Counted from the first letter of the stretch, positions 52,880 to 61,164 are shown. The stretch: DNA of 64,000 bases from Dyadobacter sp. SG02 (GCF_900109045.1 NZ_FNYL01000001.1:186001-250000), one strand, 5' to 3'. Made by a program: numbers and translations. Notes: generated from the sequence alone by a model not told the origin.

Positions 52880-53622
52880 TGATTACGCTGGTGGTCACGT
52901 TCGTTTCGCGGGTTATCAAGCAGGTCTTCATACGACACATCTTGTATTTCGGCCTTCGCTTTTTCCTCCTTCTTCCGCCAGAAATTTTTGATGTGCTTAT
53001 CCAGGTCAGGGATTGGAAGCGCGCCAACGGTCGCAGGGTCCGAATTGATAATTACGTTCACATTGCGAGGTTCAGGAAGCTGGTTTTTCTCCTTATCCCA
53101 ACCTTTCAGCTTGATCAGGATCAGTTCGCATTTTGCCGCGACATCCAGGTTTTTCCCGCCACCGACCAGCATGGCTTTATTCCGGATCCGCATGATACGC
53201 TCAGCTGAAAGAATTTTTTCAAATTCCTCATTGACCTTATCGACAGAGGCGAAAAGCCGTTTGCAATTGAAAATGTCCGTGTAGGCCTGCCGCTCGCTGA
53301 TCCCGTACTCCATCCGGAGGGCGGAAACGACTTCTGCGTCCGTAGGCGGCGAAAACTCACTGATCCACTGCCGGGCAAACTTCCACCGCGCGAGCTGACG
53401 CAGCTGCGTGGACGTCAAGGTCTTTTTGGGGTTTATGTACGCCTGGTAGATGGCGTCGTAATCATCGTTGAATCGTTTGATGATCGCAGCCCGGGCTTTT
53501 GCGGAATGCCGTTTCGGCTTCTTCTTTTCTTGCTTGGCAGATTCGGTATCACCATCGTCCTGTTCATTCGCTGGCGCGCCAGAAAACGGCCAATCATCGC
53601 CAAACGGTTCAGTTCCCATCAT
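52876..53622 (-). CDS. terS: Probable terminase small subunit
   Basis: 248 aa from M at 53622; the frame is open from 53745 but the added residues are hydrophobic and cross the promoter of the opposite cassette. The N-terminus is acidic and low in complexity. A basic helical region (KPKRHSAKARAAIIKRFNDD then YDAIYQAYINPKKTL) and an HTH-like stretch (ALRMEYGISERQAYTDIFNC) follow, consistent with DNA binding. Its position directly before terL is the main evidence. Confidence 0.72.
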   Translation of the reverse strand: MMGTEPFGDDWPFSGAPANEQDDGDTESAKQEKKKPKRHSAKARAAIIKRFNDDYDAIYQAYINPKKTLTSTQLRQLARWKFARQWISEFSPPTDAEVVSALRMEYGISERQAYTDIFNCKRLFASVDKVNEEFEKILSAERIMRIRNKAMLVGGGKNLDVAAKCELILIKLKGWDKEKNQLPEPRNVNVIINSDPATVGALPIPDLDKHIKNFWRKKEEKAKAEIQDVSYEDLLDNPRNERDHQRNQ

Positions 53623-53730
53623 AAAATCTATGTTTACGATCGCAAGCTTACTGAATAAAGCGGCCACCAGGTCGGACAGGCGAAAAGGCAAAAAAAATGC
53701 TGGATTTTTTGAAAATTTCCACCCAAAAGT

Positions 53731-53761
53731 ATTGACAATATACAAATGTATATTATCTTTG
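53731..53761 (+). promoter_or_regulatory. Promoter of rightward cassette with embedded palindromic operator
   Basis: ATTG (53731-53734) lies 19 bp before TATCTTTG (53754-53761), close to the Bacteroidota -33/-7 consensus. The spacer holds AATATACA-AA-TGTATATT (53737-53754), a perfect 8-bp inverted repeat, so a bound dimeric repressor would block RNA polymerase. Confidence 0.75.
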
Positions 53762-53823
53762 TAATGTCATCACGGTGATGGCGCTCAAAGTGCAGGCAAC
53801 ACTCTAAAAACCGCTTCGAGAAT

Positions 53824-54132
53824 ATGTTTAAGTTAATCGCTTCACTCAAAAACGGCTTCACTTTCAATCTGAAAAGCCTTTCCAAAGTATCATCCGGAAT
53901 TATCGTCGCTTACGCTGCAACCCAGAATGCATTCGGGTTTCGCGGATTCGTAAAAGCGTTTGTTCACGCGCGCTACAACGACAACATCTTCGGAGGTTGG
54001 TACAACGAAGGGAAGTTCTACTTCGATAGCTGCCGAGTTTTCACCGATCGAACCGCAGCCATCGAATTTGGCAGAGAAAACGGTCAGATTGCGATCTTCG
54101 ATCTTGACAACCTCGAAGAGATCAGACTTTAA
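53824..54132 (+). CDS. Small prophage protein of unknown function (rightward cassette)
   Basis: 102 aa starting MFKLIASLKNGFTFNLKSLS, with AATQNAFGFRGFVKAFVHAR and YNDNIFGGWYNEGKFYFDSC. No membrane helix is clear. First gene of a three-gene rightward unit controlled by the operator-bearing promoter at 53731. A G/C-rich hairpin (54139-54154) follows it. I do not recognise the family; a lysogeny or exclusion role is only a guess. Confidence 0.65.
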   Translation: MFKLIASLKNGFTFNLKSLSKVSSGIIVAYAATQNAFGFRGFVKAFVHARYNDNIFGGWYNEGKFYFDSCRVFTDRTAAIEFGRENGQIAIFDLDNLEEIRL

Positions 54133-54138
54133 AAGGAA

Positions 54139-54154
54139 GGGGGCGCAAGCCCCC
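54139..54154 (+). terminator. G/C hairpin between cassette genes
   Basis: GGGGGC (54139-54144), loop GCAA, GCCCCC (54149-54154). No T-run follows, so it may act as a weak terminator or a message-stabilising hairpin that sets the level of the two downstream genes. Confidence 0.45.
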
Positions 54155-54193
54155 ACCTTAAACGATTCAAAAACAAATAAAAAAATTACGACC

Positions 54194-54472
54194 ATGATAA
54201 ATTTCGGTTCATTTCCATTCACAGACTCGCAAAAAGAACTGATTAACGAGTCGATTAAAAATTACTGGCGGTTCGCCCGGGTTGAAGTCAAAGGCGAACC
54301 AGGTTTCGATGGTAACGGACAATATGCCCTACTTGTCGACGTCACGCAGAAGGAGCTGGTAAACGAAAAGATATTGACAGCTGACGAACTTGTGGACCGG
54401 GGAACGAAGATTTTCGCGGGAGCAACGCCCGAAGGCCAGCTTGTACGTATTTACGCTAACCCCTTCAAGTGA
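54194..54472 (+). CDS. Small prophage protein of unknown function (rightward cassette)
   Basis: 92 aa from ATG 54194, starting MINFGSFPFTDSQKELINES. An open frame extends upstream to 53960, but it lies under the preceding gene and is not needed. It contains a mixed alpha/beta region (YWRFARVEVKGEPGFDGNGQ, ALLVDVTQKELVNEKILTAD). No motif is recognised. Its stop overlaps the start of the DUF5053-like gene (TGATG). Confidence 0.65.
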   Translation: MINFGSFPFTDSQKELINESIKNYWRFARVEVKGEPGFDGNGQYALLVDVTQKELVNEKILTADELVDRGTKIFAGATPEGQLVRIYANPFK

Positions 54473-55161
54473 TGAAAAAAGGACTCAGAAAGTTTGTAAA
54501 AATCGACGATGGTAGCGGCCGGAAGCTGCTCCTACGTACCCAGTTCCCCGCCTACATTTTTGAGATTAAGCCCGGAAAATTGGACGGATCAGAATTTCAT
54601 GGAGAACATTTGGGCTACTATCGAGACCATGTAATATTGATGGTGAAGGATTTGCATCAACAGGGAGAACCAGATAATTCATATTTCAAGGAGGCCATTC
54701 GGTACTACTTCGAAGATATTTTACCCCATCAGCCTGTTGCGGAAGATGAAATTCAGCATTGGGCAGAATCGACACGCGAGGTGGATTTTAGGCAACTCTT
54801 CGAGCTACTAAATGGGGCGTTTGTTGCTGCGGACTGCTTCGGAAAAACGCGACAGTGGCTTCATCAGCGTATAAATGGATACATTGTCAACGGAAAGCCG
54901 GCCGAATTCACAGCAGAGCAAAAACGGCAGTTTGCCGACTATTTGAGGACAAAAGCTTCTGAATTGCTAGGCGCAGCTGATCAGCTTGCGGAAGGCAAAA
55001 CAGAAACGAGTCGCTACATCAAAAAGCCTCAAAGTTCCGATATCGAAGATGCACTGTTTTGGTACCGTTCGAAAGTCATAAAAGAAGTCCAAAAAAGCGA
55101 TGCCTGGGAACCCGAGTTAGAAAATGCCATTTTCGCGGTGCCACTCTCCGGCGCCAGGTAG
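54472..55161 (+). CDS. DUF5053-like protein (rightward cassette)
   Basis: 229 aa from ATG 54472 (GTG 54469 also possible). The segment FVAADCFGKTRQWLHQRING then YIVNGKPAEFTAEQKRQFAD (about 122-161) matches the short DUF5053 domain of Bacteroidota phages and islands, an HTH-like helical module. The N-terminal 100 residues are acidic and helical. A DNA-binding or regulatory role is plausible. It is the third gene of the cassette and converges with the coiled-coil gene at 55176. Confidence 0.68.
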   Translation: MKKGLRKFVKIDDGSGRKLLLRTQFPAYIFEIKPGKLDGSEFHGEHLGYYRDHVILMVKDLHQQGEPDNSYFKEAIRYYFEDILPHQPVAEDEIQHWAESTREVDFRQLFELLNGAFVAADCFGKTRQWLHQRINGYIVNGKPAEFTAEQKRQFADYLRTKASELLGAADQLAEGKTETSRYIKKPQSSDIEDALFWYRSKVIKEVQKSDAWEPELENAIFAVPLSGAR

Positions 55162-55175
55162 GTTATTGAATGTTG

Positions 55176-55931
55176 TCAAAGCTCGGTTTCGAATTCTTTG
55201 ATTTTGTCCTGCCACTTTTTCAGTAAGGCTTCCAGCTTCTTTTTACGCTCAGGCGAACTCGTTTCGGCGATTTTCCTGAGCGTTTTGCTTACATAGGTGC
55301 GTGCATTCAAGTATGCCTTCGGGTATTGGATGGTATCTTCTTCGATGACGATCTGCTCAGGAACCCGCCCGTACTCCTTGAAGTAATCCAGCTTCGCAAA
55401 CAGGATATCAAGCTCATCGGTTATGGCAAGGATTCGCAGAGCGGCCACCTTCCGATCGGCGCGGCGCTCGGGATCTGGAAGGTCGCGTAGGTGTTGTTTT
55501 AATGCCGTACGTTCATCCATAAACCCGTGGGTAGTTTTGCGCATTTTCTTGATTTCTTCGGGCTCATCGGCCCTTCCAAGCGGCTTTGGATCCGGCACCA
55601 GGTTCGCACCGCTCAGCTCGTCGATTTTTTCTTCCAGCTGCTCGATCTTATAATGAAGGTCGGACACTTCCGAATCCAGCCCTTCGATATCGTCCTTCAC
55701 CTGGTCGATATCGGGATTTTCAGGTTTCGGCGGCTGCACCTGGTCGACGTGCTCAACCACCCCATCCATAAGGCCGTTAAGCATGCGCTCGCGGTTAAAA
55801 GCGTTGGGGCCCATGCATAGCATTTTGTATATGACGTTTTCCCCGTAACGCTGTTTCCAAAGGCGCAGGCCTTCGGTATAGTCTTCCGATATCTTCCAGG
55901 CTGCCGCCTGCATGCTGTATTCTCTGTTCAT
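55176..55931 (-). CDS. Coiled-coil phage protein of unknown function
   Basis: 251 aa from M at 55931; the frame reaches 55985 but M19 gives MNREYSMQAAAWKISEDYTE. A long coiled coil at about 85-130 (VSDLHYKIEQLEEKIDELSG) is followed by charged helices (TSSPERKKKLEALLKKWQDK). It could be a tail-assembly chaperone or scaffold-like protein; no motif is recognised. It converges with the rightward cassette. Confidence 0.65.
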   Translation of the reverse strand: MNREYSMQAAAWKISEDYTEGLRLWKQRYGENVIYKMLCMGPNAFNRERMLNGLMDGVVEHVDQVQPPKPENPDIDQVKDDIEGLDSEVSDLHYKIEQLEEKIDELSGANLVPDPKPLGRADEPEEIKKMRKTTHGFMDERTALKQHLRDLPDPERRADRKVAALRILAITDELDILFAKLDYFKEYGRVPEQIVIEEDTIQYPKAYLNARTYVSKTLRKIAETSSPERKKKLEALLKKWQDKIKEFETEL

Positions 55932-56012
55932 ACCTGACAAACAAAACATCCGGAACCTACTGGAACCGGATGTGCTTACACTCAATTAACCCACTAACCC
56001 GAAAAGGAGGCT

Positions 56013-56213
56013 TTACGGCTCGATTCTGATCACATGAGGATACCCCTTCGCGATCAGCCTTTCCGCCTGCTGGTCAGACAGGTCGGCCAGGTCATATTTT
56101 TCCCCGGCATAGTGTACGGGCATTGTCTCGAGCATCTGTAAGCCTACAATTTTATAGCGGGGCTCTGACGCCGGTAAATCACCAGCCGGGGGAATGTTTT
56201 TCACTTTTGCCAT
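56013..56213 (-). CDS. Small phage protein of unknown function
   Basis: 66 aa, MAKVKNIPPAGDLPASEPRY to HVIRIEP, without hydrophobic segments. It lies 1 bp after the 180-aa gene in the head/tail operon. A head-tail connector or minor capsid role is a guess from size and position. Confidence 0.55.
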   Translation of the reverse strand: MAKVKNIPPAGDLPASEPRYKIVGLQMLETMPVHYAGEKYDLADLSDQQAERLIAKGYPHVIRIEP

Positions 56214-56214
56214 C

Positions 56215-56757
56215 TTAGGTAGCAGGGGTAAGCGTCACCGCTCCCTCGTAGATCAAACGATCATTCTGGGTAGCTGTCACTGTGAATTCATACATACCGC
56301 CTTCACCGTCGTTGGTACCGGCAACTTTCTGCCCCAGGATTGTCGCGTACTGCTTTTCAGTACCAATCTGGTCATAAGAGCCGTCTTCCATGTTGGCGTC
56401 TTCCGATAGGAAAATGAACGGGGATATCCCGTTTGCCTGGTTAAACAGGATACGGGCGTTCACGTTGTTGGATGGTACACGGAAAACCAGCGTCATCACT
56501 TTGGTGCCACTGTTTTCGCCACCCGGGGCGATCGTCAATCCGCCCGAATTTTTAACGATCTCGATCGTCTTCCATGCCTTTTGAGACTTGAAAGTATGAT
56601 CTTCGGTGATCAAGGATTTCGCCGCGCCCGTAGCATTTGGCGCTGGTTTTTTAAGTGCCAGGAAGTCGCCCACATTCGCGTAATGGAATTTAAGCTTGGT
56701 ACCGCCCTGGTTGGATCCGCATTGATCACCCAAAAGAATATCAACTACATCACACAT
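56215..56757 (-). CDS. Phage structural protein, possibly major tail protein
   Basis: 180 aa, strand-rich, with KLKFHYANVGDFLALKKPAP, LTIAPGGENSGTKVMTLVFR and, at the end, YEFTVTATQNDRLIYEGAVT. The beta-rich composition and end recall tail-tube proteins, but also head decoration proteins. It follows the capsid and coiled-coil genes. Which one it is cannot be decided here. Confidence 0.5.
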   Translation of the reverse strand: MCDVVDILLGDQCGSNQGGTKLKFHYANVGDFLALKKPAPNATGAAKSLITEDHTFKSQKAWKTIEIVKNSGGLTIAPGGENSGTKVMTLVFRVPSNNVNARILFNQANGISPFIFLSEDANMEDGSYDQIGTEKQYATILGQKVAGTNDGEGGMYEFTVTATQNDRLIYEGAVTLTPAT

Positions 56758-56822
56758 AGTTTGAAAGAGGTTTAAGCCGTTACGGCTGGATTGTCACAAA
56801 ATTTCTGTCGGCCGGCCGCTTC

Positions 56823-57254
56823 TCAGAGCGCAACCAGGACGCTGCTTCCCAAGGAGATCAGTTTGCCCGCCAGCTCCTTGTTCTTGCCGTTCTTCAAATC
56901 GTCGGCAGTGTAAGCATCGCCTCCGAACTGGAACTTCGGAACCGCCACACGGTACTTTTTTTTCTCATGCGTGATGATCACGTCGTTGGATCCGGATTGC
57001 TCTTCGGCGGCAGAAAGCGCCAGGTGCTGCTGGGCAATTACTTCAAGCGCGGCGGTGAGTTCTGCTTCTTTTGCTTTCAGATTGTCGGCCAAAGCCTCCT
57101 TTTCTTCTTCCAAAGCGTGGTAAGCGGTTGCCGCTCCGGTGAGCTGACCTTGCAGCTGCTCGATGGTATTTTTAAGTGCGCCGATTTCTTGGTCTGCGAG
57201 GGCTTGGAGCGTCGGCTGCTGCTCGGCCGGTGTTGGTTGCGTTGTATTCGCCAT
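56823..57254 (-). CDS. Coiled-coil phage protein with compact C-terminal domain
   Basis: 143 aa from M at 57254 (57296 is less likely). A coiled coil covers about 15-85 (ALKNTIEQLQGQLTGAATAY, LEEEKEALADNLKAKEAELT). A short domain follows, with KKYRVAVPKFQFGGDAYTAD and ELAGKLISLGSSVLVAL. The layout resembles head fibre or decoration proteins. It is next to the major capsid gene on the same strand. Confidence 0.6.
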   Translation of the reverse strand: MANTTQPTPAEQQPTLQALADQEIGALKNTIEQLQGQLTGAATAYHALEEEKEALADNLKAKEAELTAALEVIAQQHLALSAAEEQSGSNDVIITHEKKKYRVAVPKFQFGGDAYTADDLKNGKNKELAGKLISLGSSVLVAL

Positions 57255-57328
57255 GTCGTTTTTTGGAATATGAAGAATGCCCACGACTGAGGGCATTCTT
57301 CACGATGATCGATTTATTGAACCGCTGA

Positions 57329-58303
57329 TTAGGCCGCGCCGTCGTTAACGAACACGATTTCAGGGATGATGAAGCCAACACCCATCCACCAGTCGGTAAG
57401 GAGTTTGATAACACGTTCGAAGGCTTGCAGATCAAATTTCCCTTTGTTCTCGAACTTCTTCTGTAACATGATCGCATTCTCTTTCGGCGTACAGAAGAAC
57501 CGGTCATTTGGCGTCCCATTCGCTTTCAGGTTGAGTGATGGGATTCCCTTAACCGTCAAATTGGTGTGCTTCACTTTAAGCGAAGTTTCTTCTGCGGCCG
57601 TTGTTGTGGTGCGATTTCCATACTTATTACCGTACCCCCGAAGGAAAGCAAGCTCCGCATTCTCGGATGTATAGACCGTCATAGGAACATTGCGATAAGC
57701 CAGATCCAGACTTTTGTGAAATTCTTCGAAGTATTCAACGACGTCGTTATCGGCAGTCGGGATAGCTCCCAGGGCGATCGGCGTGATACGGCCAGCGGTG
57801 ATGTGGGTATTGAGCGTGGTCAAGATACCGTTCATCGCTGTTCCAGCAGGTCCTGGCGTGCCAGCAGTAGGCGCAACGTAAGCACCGCGACCAATTTCGT
57901 TAAGCTCGATATCCTGATTGATTTGAGGGATAACAATCTTCTCCATCAGCCAACGAACAAACGGCCACTCCGTCCGTTTAACATCGTTATCGCTCAAAAA
58001 GCCCAACCAAGTTGCCTCCAAATCGTCGGGCGTTTCGCTAACGTCCCCTTTCATGTGGAACGATTGAATTGCCACAGGCGAGAAAGTCACGGCGCCTGTC
58101 GGTGTGAAGCCTTTCTGGAAGGGTTGCACGATCCTGGTGGAAACCGCTTTGGACGCGTGCCACACCGTGTCATCGGTGAGAACGGTCGTAAAAGCTTGCC
58201 CGGTTACAAACCCACGGCGAAGCTTTTGGTGGATGTCATTCATATTTTGGCCGCGATCCTGATAATACGCGCCAAACTCGGTTACTACATCGGCTAAATT
58301 CAT
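57329..58303 (-). CDS. Major capsid protein
   Basis: 324 aa, the size of an HK97-fold capsid protein. It is directly downstream of the protease/scaffold gene. Recognisable capsid-like stretches are TRIVQPFQKGFTPTGAVTFS, PFVRWLMEKIVIPQINQDIE and the C-terminal FDLQAFERVIKLLTDWWMGV then GFIIPEIVFVND. The long loop with GTPGPAGTAMNG could be an inserted domain. Called by size, order and fold-like pattern. Confidence 0.75.
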   Translation of the reverse strand: MNLADVVTEFGAYYQDRGQNMNDIHQKLRRGFVTGQAFTTVLTDDTVWHASKAVSTRIVQPFQKGFTPTGAVTFSPVAIQSFHMKGDVSETPDDLEATWLGFLSDNDVKRTEWPFVRWLMEKIVIPQINQDIELNEIGRGAYVAPTAGTPGPAGTAMNGILTTLNTHITAGRITPIALGAIPTADNDVVEYFEEFHKSLDLAYRNVPMTVYTSENAELAFLRGYGNKYGNRTTTTAAEETSLKVKHTNLTVKGIPSLNLKANGTPNDRFFCTPKENAIMLQKKFENKGKFDLQAFERVIKLLTDWWMGVGFIIPEIVFVNDGAA

Positions 58304-58353
58304 GGCTAATAGCTGAAAAAAGATTGAAAAATTATACTTACCCAGGGAGCTGA

Positions 58354-59628
58354 CTATTTGCCAAAAATGGCGTCGGCTTCTTTGTTGTGTTCCAGGCCTG
58401 CAACCACTTTTTCCCAGCTTTCAGGCTCGTCAGAAGTCGAATCGTCCTTTCCCTTTTGGGCTTGTGTACCCATCGCACCAGGCTGCGCGCCAAAAGCGGT
58501 AACCTTACCTTTCAGGTCATCGCGCTCGGTTGTCAATTTTGTGACCTCCTGGGTCGCGTTATCACGTTCGGTAGTAAGGGTACCGATTTGCGTATTGGCC
58601 TGGGCGAGCTGCTGCTGCAATTGCTCGACTGTGGGCTGCGCATTTTGCTGACCGCCTTCTGCTCCCTGAGCGGATTCGGCAGTCTTCACCAGGTTGCCCA
58701 GAGAGGACAGAAACGATTTAAAATCCATTGTTATAGATGATTGTTTGGAAGTTGCTAACATATCGGCAAGCAGCGCAAGGGATTCCCCTTCGCTGATTTG
58801 CTCATCGATCAAACCGTTTGTGACGGCTTCTGACGGGAAAAACAGGCGTCCCTTCATAGGATCCTGACCTTTACCGGTAAGACGATCGCCGCGGCCGGCC
58901 TGCACGTCGGCAACGAAAAGCCCGTTGTAAGCATCAAGCTGCTTTTTTGCTAGTTCGGTGTGCTTTCCTTCGCTTTCGATTACCTGGCGGTAAGCTTCGT
59001 TTTTCTCCGTCGACGCGGTGGCGTAAACATCGTAAAAGGGCAGGCCCATGCTTTTGTAGAAGGCGTTCCAGTCGGCCATCGACTGATAGGTGCCGATACT
59101 GCCAATCTGATCATTGGGCTGAGTGGCCACAATGCGGGAACTTCCCGCGATCTGGTAGTACGCGGCGCTGGCCGCGTAACCATCGATGACGGAGAGCACC
59201 GGTTTCGAAAAATTCTTGATGGTTTCAAAAACTTCGCGGGTACCGTGCACCATGCCGCCCGGGCTGTCGACTACCAGCTTGATACCGCCAATGCGTTCGT
59301 CGCTTTCCATCGCTCTCAAATACGCCATCAACATTTTCGAGCTGTTATAGCCGTACTTGTAGATTGGGCCTACCATGTTGATTACGCCGTATGCCGAACC
59401 TTTACCGATTGTGTCGCCTTTTTCAGCCGCGGCAAAAAAACCATCCTTTTGGATCATTGTGGCGCCGCTCATTTTCGGCCATTTGCTGGTAAGGTCTTCG
59501 CCCTGGTCTGCCCTGAGCATCAGGTCGGCGTGCTGATGGAGCCAGGTAGGCTCAATAAGCCACTGCCCGGAAAGGCAGCGGCCTATCATTGTCAGTAGCG
59601 CATAGAATTGAGGATTAATGTCCGGCAT
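58354..59628 (-). CDS. Prohead protease (S49/SppA type) with scaffold-like tail
   Basis: 424 aa from M at 59628 (59691 also possible). The N-terminal domain is an S49 peptidase: LVVDSPGGMVHGTREVFETI (oxyanion region), SVIDGYAASAAYYQIAGSSR with the Ser nucleophile near residue 154, and NDQIGSIGTYQSMADWNAFY. The C-terminal third is a coiled coil (QQLAQANTQIGTLTTERDNA, TQEVTKLTTERDDLKGKV), a scaffold-like arm as in other protease-scaffold fusions. It should cleave itself and capsid or scaffold parts during head maturation. It is followed by the capsid gene. Confidence 0.85.
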   Translation of the reverse strand: MPDINPQFYALLTMIGRCLSGQWLIEPTWLHQHADLMLRADQGEDLTSKWPKMSGATMIQKDGFFAAAEKGDTIGKGSAYGVINMVGPIYKYGYNSSKMLMAYLRAMESDERIGGIKLVVDSPGGMVHGTREVFETIKNFSKPVLSVIDGYAASAAYYQIAGSSRIVATQPNDQIGSIGTYQSMADWNAFYKSMGLPFYDVYATASTEKNEAYRQVIESEGKHTELAKKQLDAYNGLFVADVQAGRGDRLTGKGQDPMKGRLFFPSEAVTNGLIDEQISEGESLALLADMLATSKQSSITMDFKSFLSSLGNLVKTAESAQGAEGGQQNAQPTVEQLQQQLAQANTQIGTLTTERDNATQEVTKLTTERDDLKGKVTAFGAQPGAMGTQAQKGKDDSTSDEPESWEKVVAGLEHNKEADAIFGK

Positions 59629-59706
59629 CTGTCTGGATTGATTCGAGAGCACAAACATAAATTCGTGATACGCACCCCGGTAGGACAGCACTTCCGGGAA
59701 ACAATA

Positions 59707-59732
59707 AGGCCCGGGGAGTATTCCCCAGGCCT
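59707..59732. terminator. Hairpin before the protease gene
   Basis: AGGCCCGGGGA (59707-59717) pairs with TTCCCCAGGCCT (59721-59732) with a mismatch and a short loop. T-rich only on the left side (TATTGTTT). Possible weak leftward terminator or mRNA-processing hairpin in the operon. Confidence 0.4.
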
Positions 59733-59754
59733 GCTTCTAATTTCCCCCACGGGT

Positions 59755-59913
59755 ATGGCTACTGTCAAACAAGTCTTATCCGTTATAGCGCTTTCGCGTT
59801 TGTCCGGGCTTTACAAGGGCCGTTATCCATACTTTACGGCCGACACTCCTCACGCGGCTTTATTGGGAATCTATCTATCGGTTGTTGGAAGCGACATTAA
59901 TTTCATCCATTGA
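59755..59913 (+). CDS. Possible small rightward ORF in head operon
   Basis: 52 aa: MATVKQVLSVIALSRLSGLY, then KGRYPYFTADTPHAALLGIY and LSVVGSDINFIH. It lies in an otherwise empty 270-bp gap and ends 11 bp inside the convergent neighbour. It has normal codons but no visible promoter or ribosome site, so it could be a chance frame. Confidence 0.3.
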   Translation: MATVKQVLSVIALSRLSGLYKGRYPYFTADTPHAALLGIYLSVVGSDINFIH

Positions 59914-60349
59914 TCAGCGCCGGCCTGGTCACAAAAGATCCTGCAAAGCTGAGTTTGTATCCCTGAGCGCCTGAAATATGTTCCGGATCAAACGACGTGG
60001 CAGTCAGTTGCACAAATTCCTCTGGAGTGCCGACAATCCGGCTTTTCCCATCATAATGCGAGACGCGAAGAACAAACCGCATTTCGCCCATGGCTTGCAG
60101 CTGGTCCGCCAGCTCCTGGCTGTCATTGACCACCAGGCAGCCCACCGAAACCTGGGTGAGCGATCCCTGGGCTGTCATTTCAGTCGGTTGGCTGTACGTC
60201 AGCGAATTGCGATACATCGCAATTTTGTACCACCGGATGATCGGCACAGGATATACGCCATTCCATGCGCTGATCTCGTGCCGCGGGATAAACTCCAAAG
60301 AATATAAACCCGTGGGTAATTCACACAATTCAGATAGGACGTCCTCCAT
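59903..60349 (-). CDS. Phage protein of unknown function
   Basis: 148 aa, strand-rich, MEDVLSELCELPTGLYSLEF at the start and GYKLSFAGSFVTRPALING at the end. It overlaps the upstream gene by 20 bp, so the two are coupled. It precedes the protease gene in the late operon. A head- or tail-related role is likely only by position. Confidence 0.6.
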   Translation of the reverse strand: MEDVLSELCELPTGLYSLEFIPRHEISAWNGVYPVPIIRWYKIAMYRNSLTYSQPTEMTAQGSLTQVSVGCLVVNDSQELADQLQAMGEMRFVLRVSHYDGKSRIVGTPEEFVQLTATSFDPEHISGAQGYKLSFAGSFVTRPALING

Positions 60350-60980
60350 TTTTATTAATTTTTCCGAACAGCATCGCCGGCATCAGCACCGTCAAATCTG
60401 CTCCTGGTGTAATACTTTTCTCTCGGAAGCGAAGGTAGATCTTCCGGATCCGCTCATCATTCAAATCATTGTCCCGGATATTGTAGCGGTCCCGGAAAGA
60501 GTCGATCGACACCTGGATGTAATTTAGCTCGTTATTCAGGCGGCGCGCTTCCATTTCCATGATGATTTCGGTATTAATGAATTGCATCATCATGTGATGA
60601 AACTCGATTACCCGCCTTTTGGGCATTACCAGGTTGTCCTGATAGCGGACCGGGATCAAAAATGACCACCGATCAGTAATTTTCCGATCCCTCAAATATT
60701 TTTGATCAGCCGCGTCATGGGTGATCATCGTCACCTGGACTGTTTTACGGACCAGGGCATTTATGCACCACGTGCCCAAAAAATCGCCCCTTGTTACATC
60801 ATACTCGTTTGGGTAATGCTTTTCCAGATAACGCTTCACCGGGGCAGTAACCGGGATGGAATGCTTCATCCTACGGCCGACCCGCACTTGCTCACATATC
60901 ATACGATCCACTGAAAGAGGTAAAAACATTTTGTCAAATCGAAAATAGTTCGATTCAGCATCAAAGGGTTGGACATTCAA
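60330..60980 (-). CDS. Phage protein of unknown function
   Basis: 216 aa from a TTG start at 60980, which overlaps the preceding small ORF's stop as TTGA. Basic and helical: VRVGRRMKHSIPVTAPVKRY, VIEFHHMMMQFINTEIIMEM, then SFRDRYNIRDNDLNDERIRK. An alternative start is M18. It overlaps the following gene by 20 bp. It is near the head of the late operon; no family is recognised. Confidence 0.6.
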   Translation of the reverse strand: MNVQPFDAESNYFRFDKMFLPLSVDRMICEQVRVGRRMKHSIPVTAPVKRYLEKHYPNEYDVTRGDFLGTWCINALVRKTVQVTMITHDAADQKYLRDRKITDRWSFLIPVRYQDNLVMPKRRVIEFHHMMMQFINTEIIMEMEARRLNNELNYIQVSIDSFRDRYNIRDNDLNDERIRKIYLRFREKSITPGADLTVLMPAMLFGKINKNGGRPI

Positions 60981-61144
60981 AGCGCAATATCACCGTCGGG
61001 ATCGGGCAAAAAATCACTGACCGGCAACGGATTAGGATGCGAATCATAGTCTGACTGGGCATGCTGCTCCCGCCATTCCAGATAAGCTTCCCAGCTTCCG
61101 TGAAGCCGGATTTCGTCTGCAATTTTCTGAATAATCGATCCCAA
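60977..61144 (-). CDS. Small phage ORF at head of late operon
   Basis: 55 aa from a TTG at 61144: MGSIIQKIADEIRLHGSWEA, then YLEWREQHAQSDYDSHPNPL and PVSDFLPDPDGDIAL. Its composition is more protein-like than the competing GTG-started frame (61164-60961) in this stretch. Its TGA stop is interleaved with the TTG start of the next gene, which argues for coupling. No ATG is in frame, so the start is uncertain. Confidence 0.45.
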   Translation of the reverse strand: MGSIIQKIADEIRLHGSWEAYLEWREQHAQSDYDSHPNPLPVSDFLPDPDGDIAL

Positions 61145-61164
61145 AAACGTCCCTGTAATTGCAC

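Noticed and set aside
60961..61164. 67-aa leftward ORF starting at GTG 61164
   Set aside because: The other leftward frame in the same stretch has a more protein-like composition and is coupled to the downstream gene.
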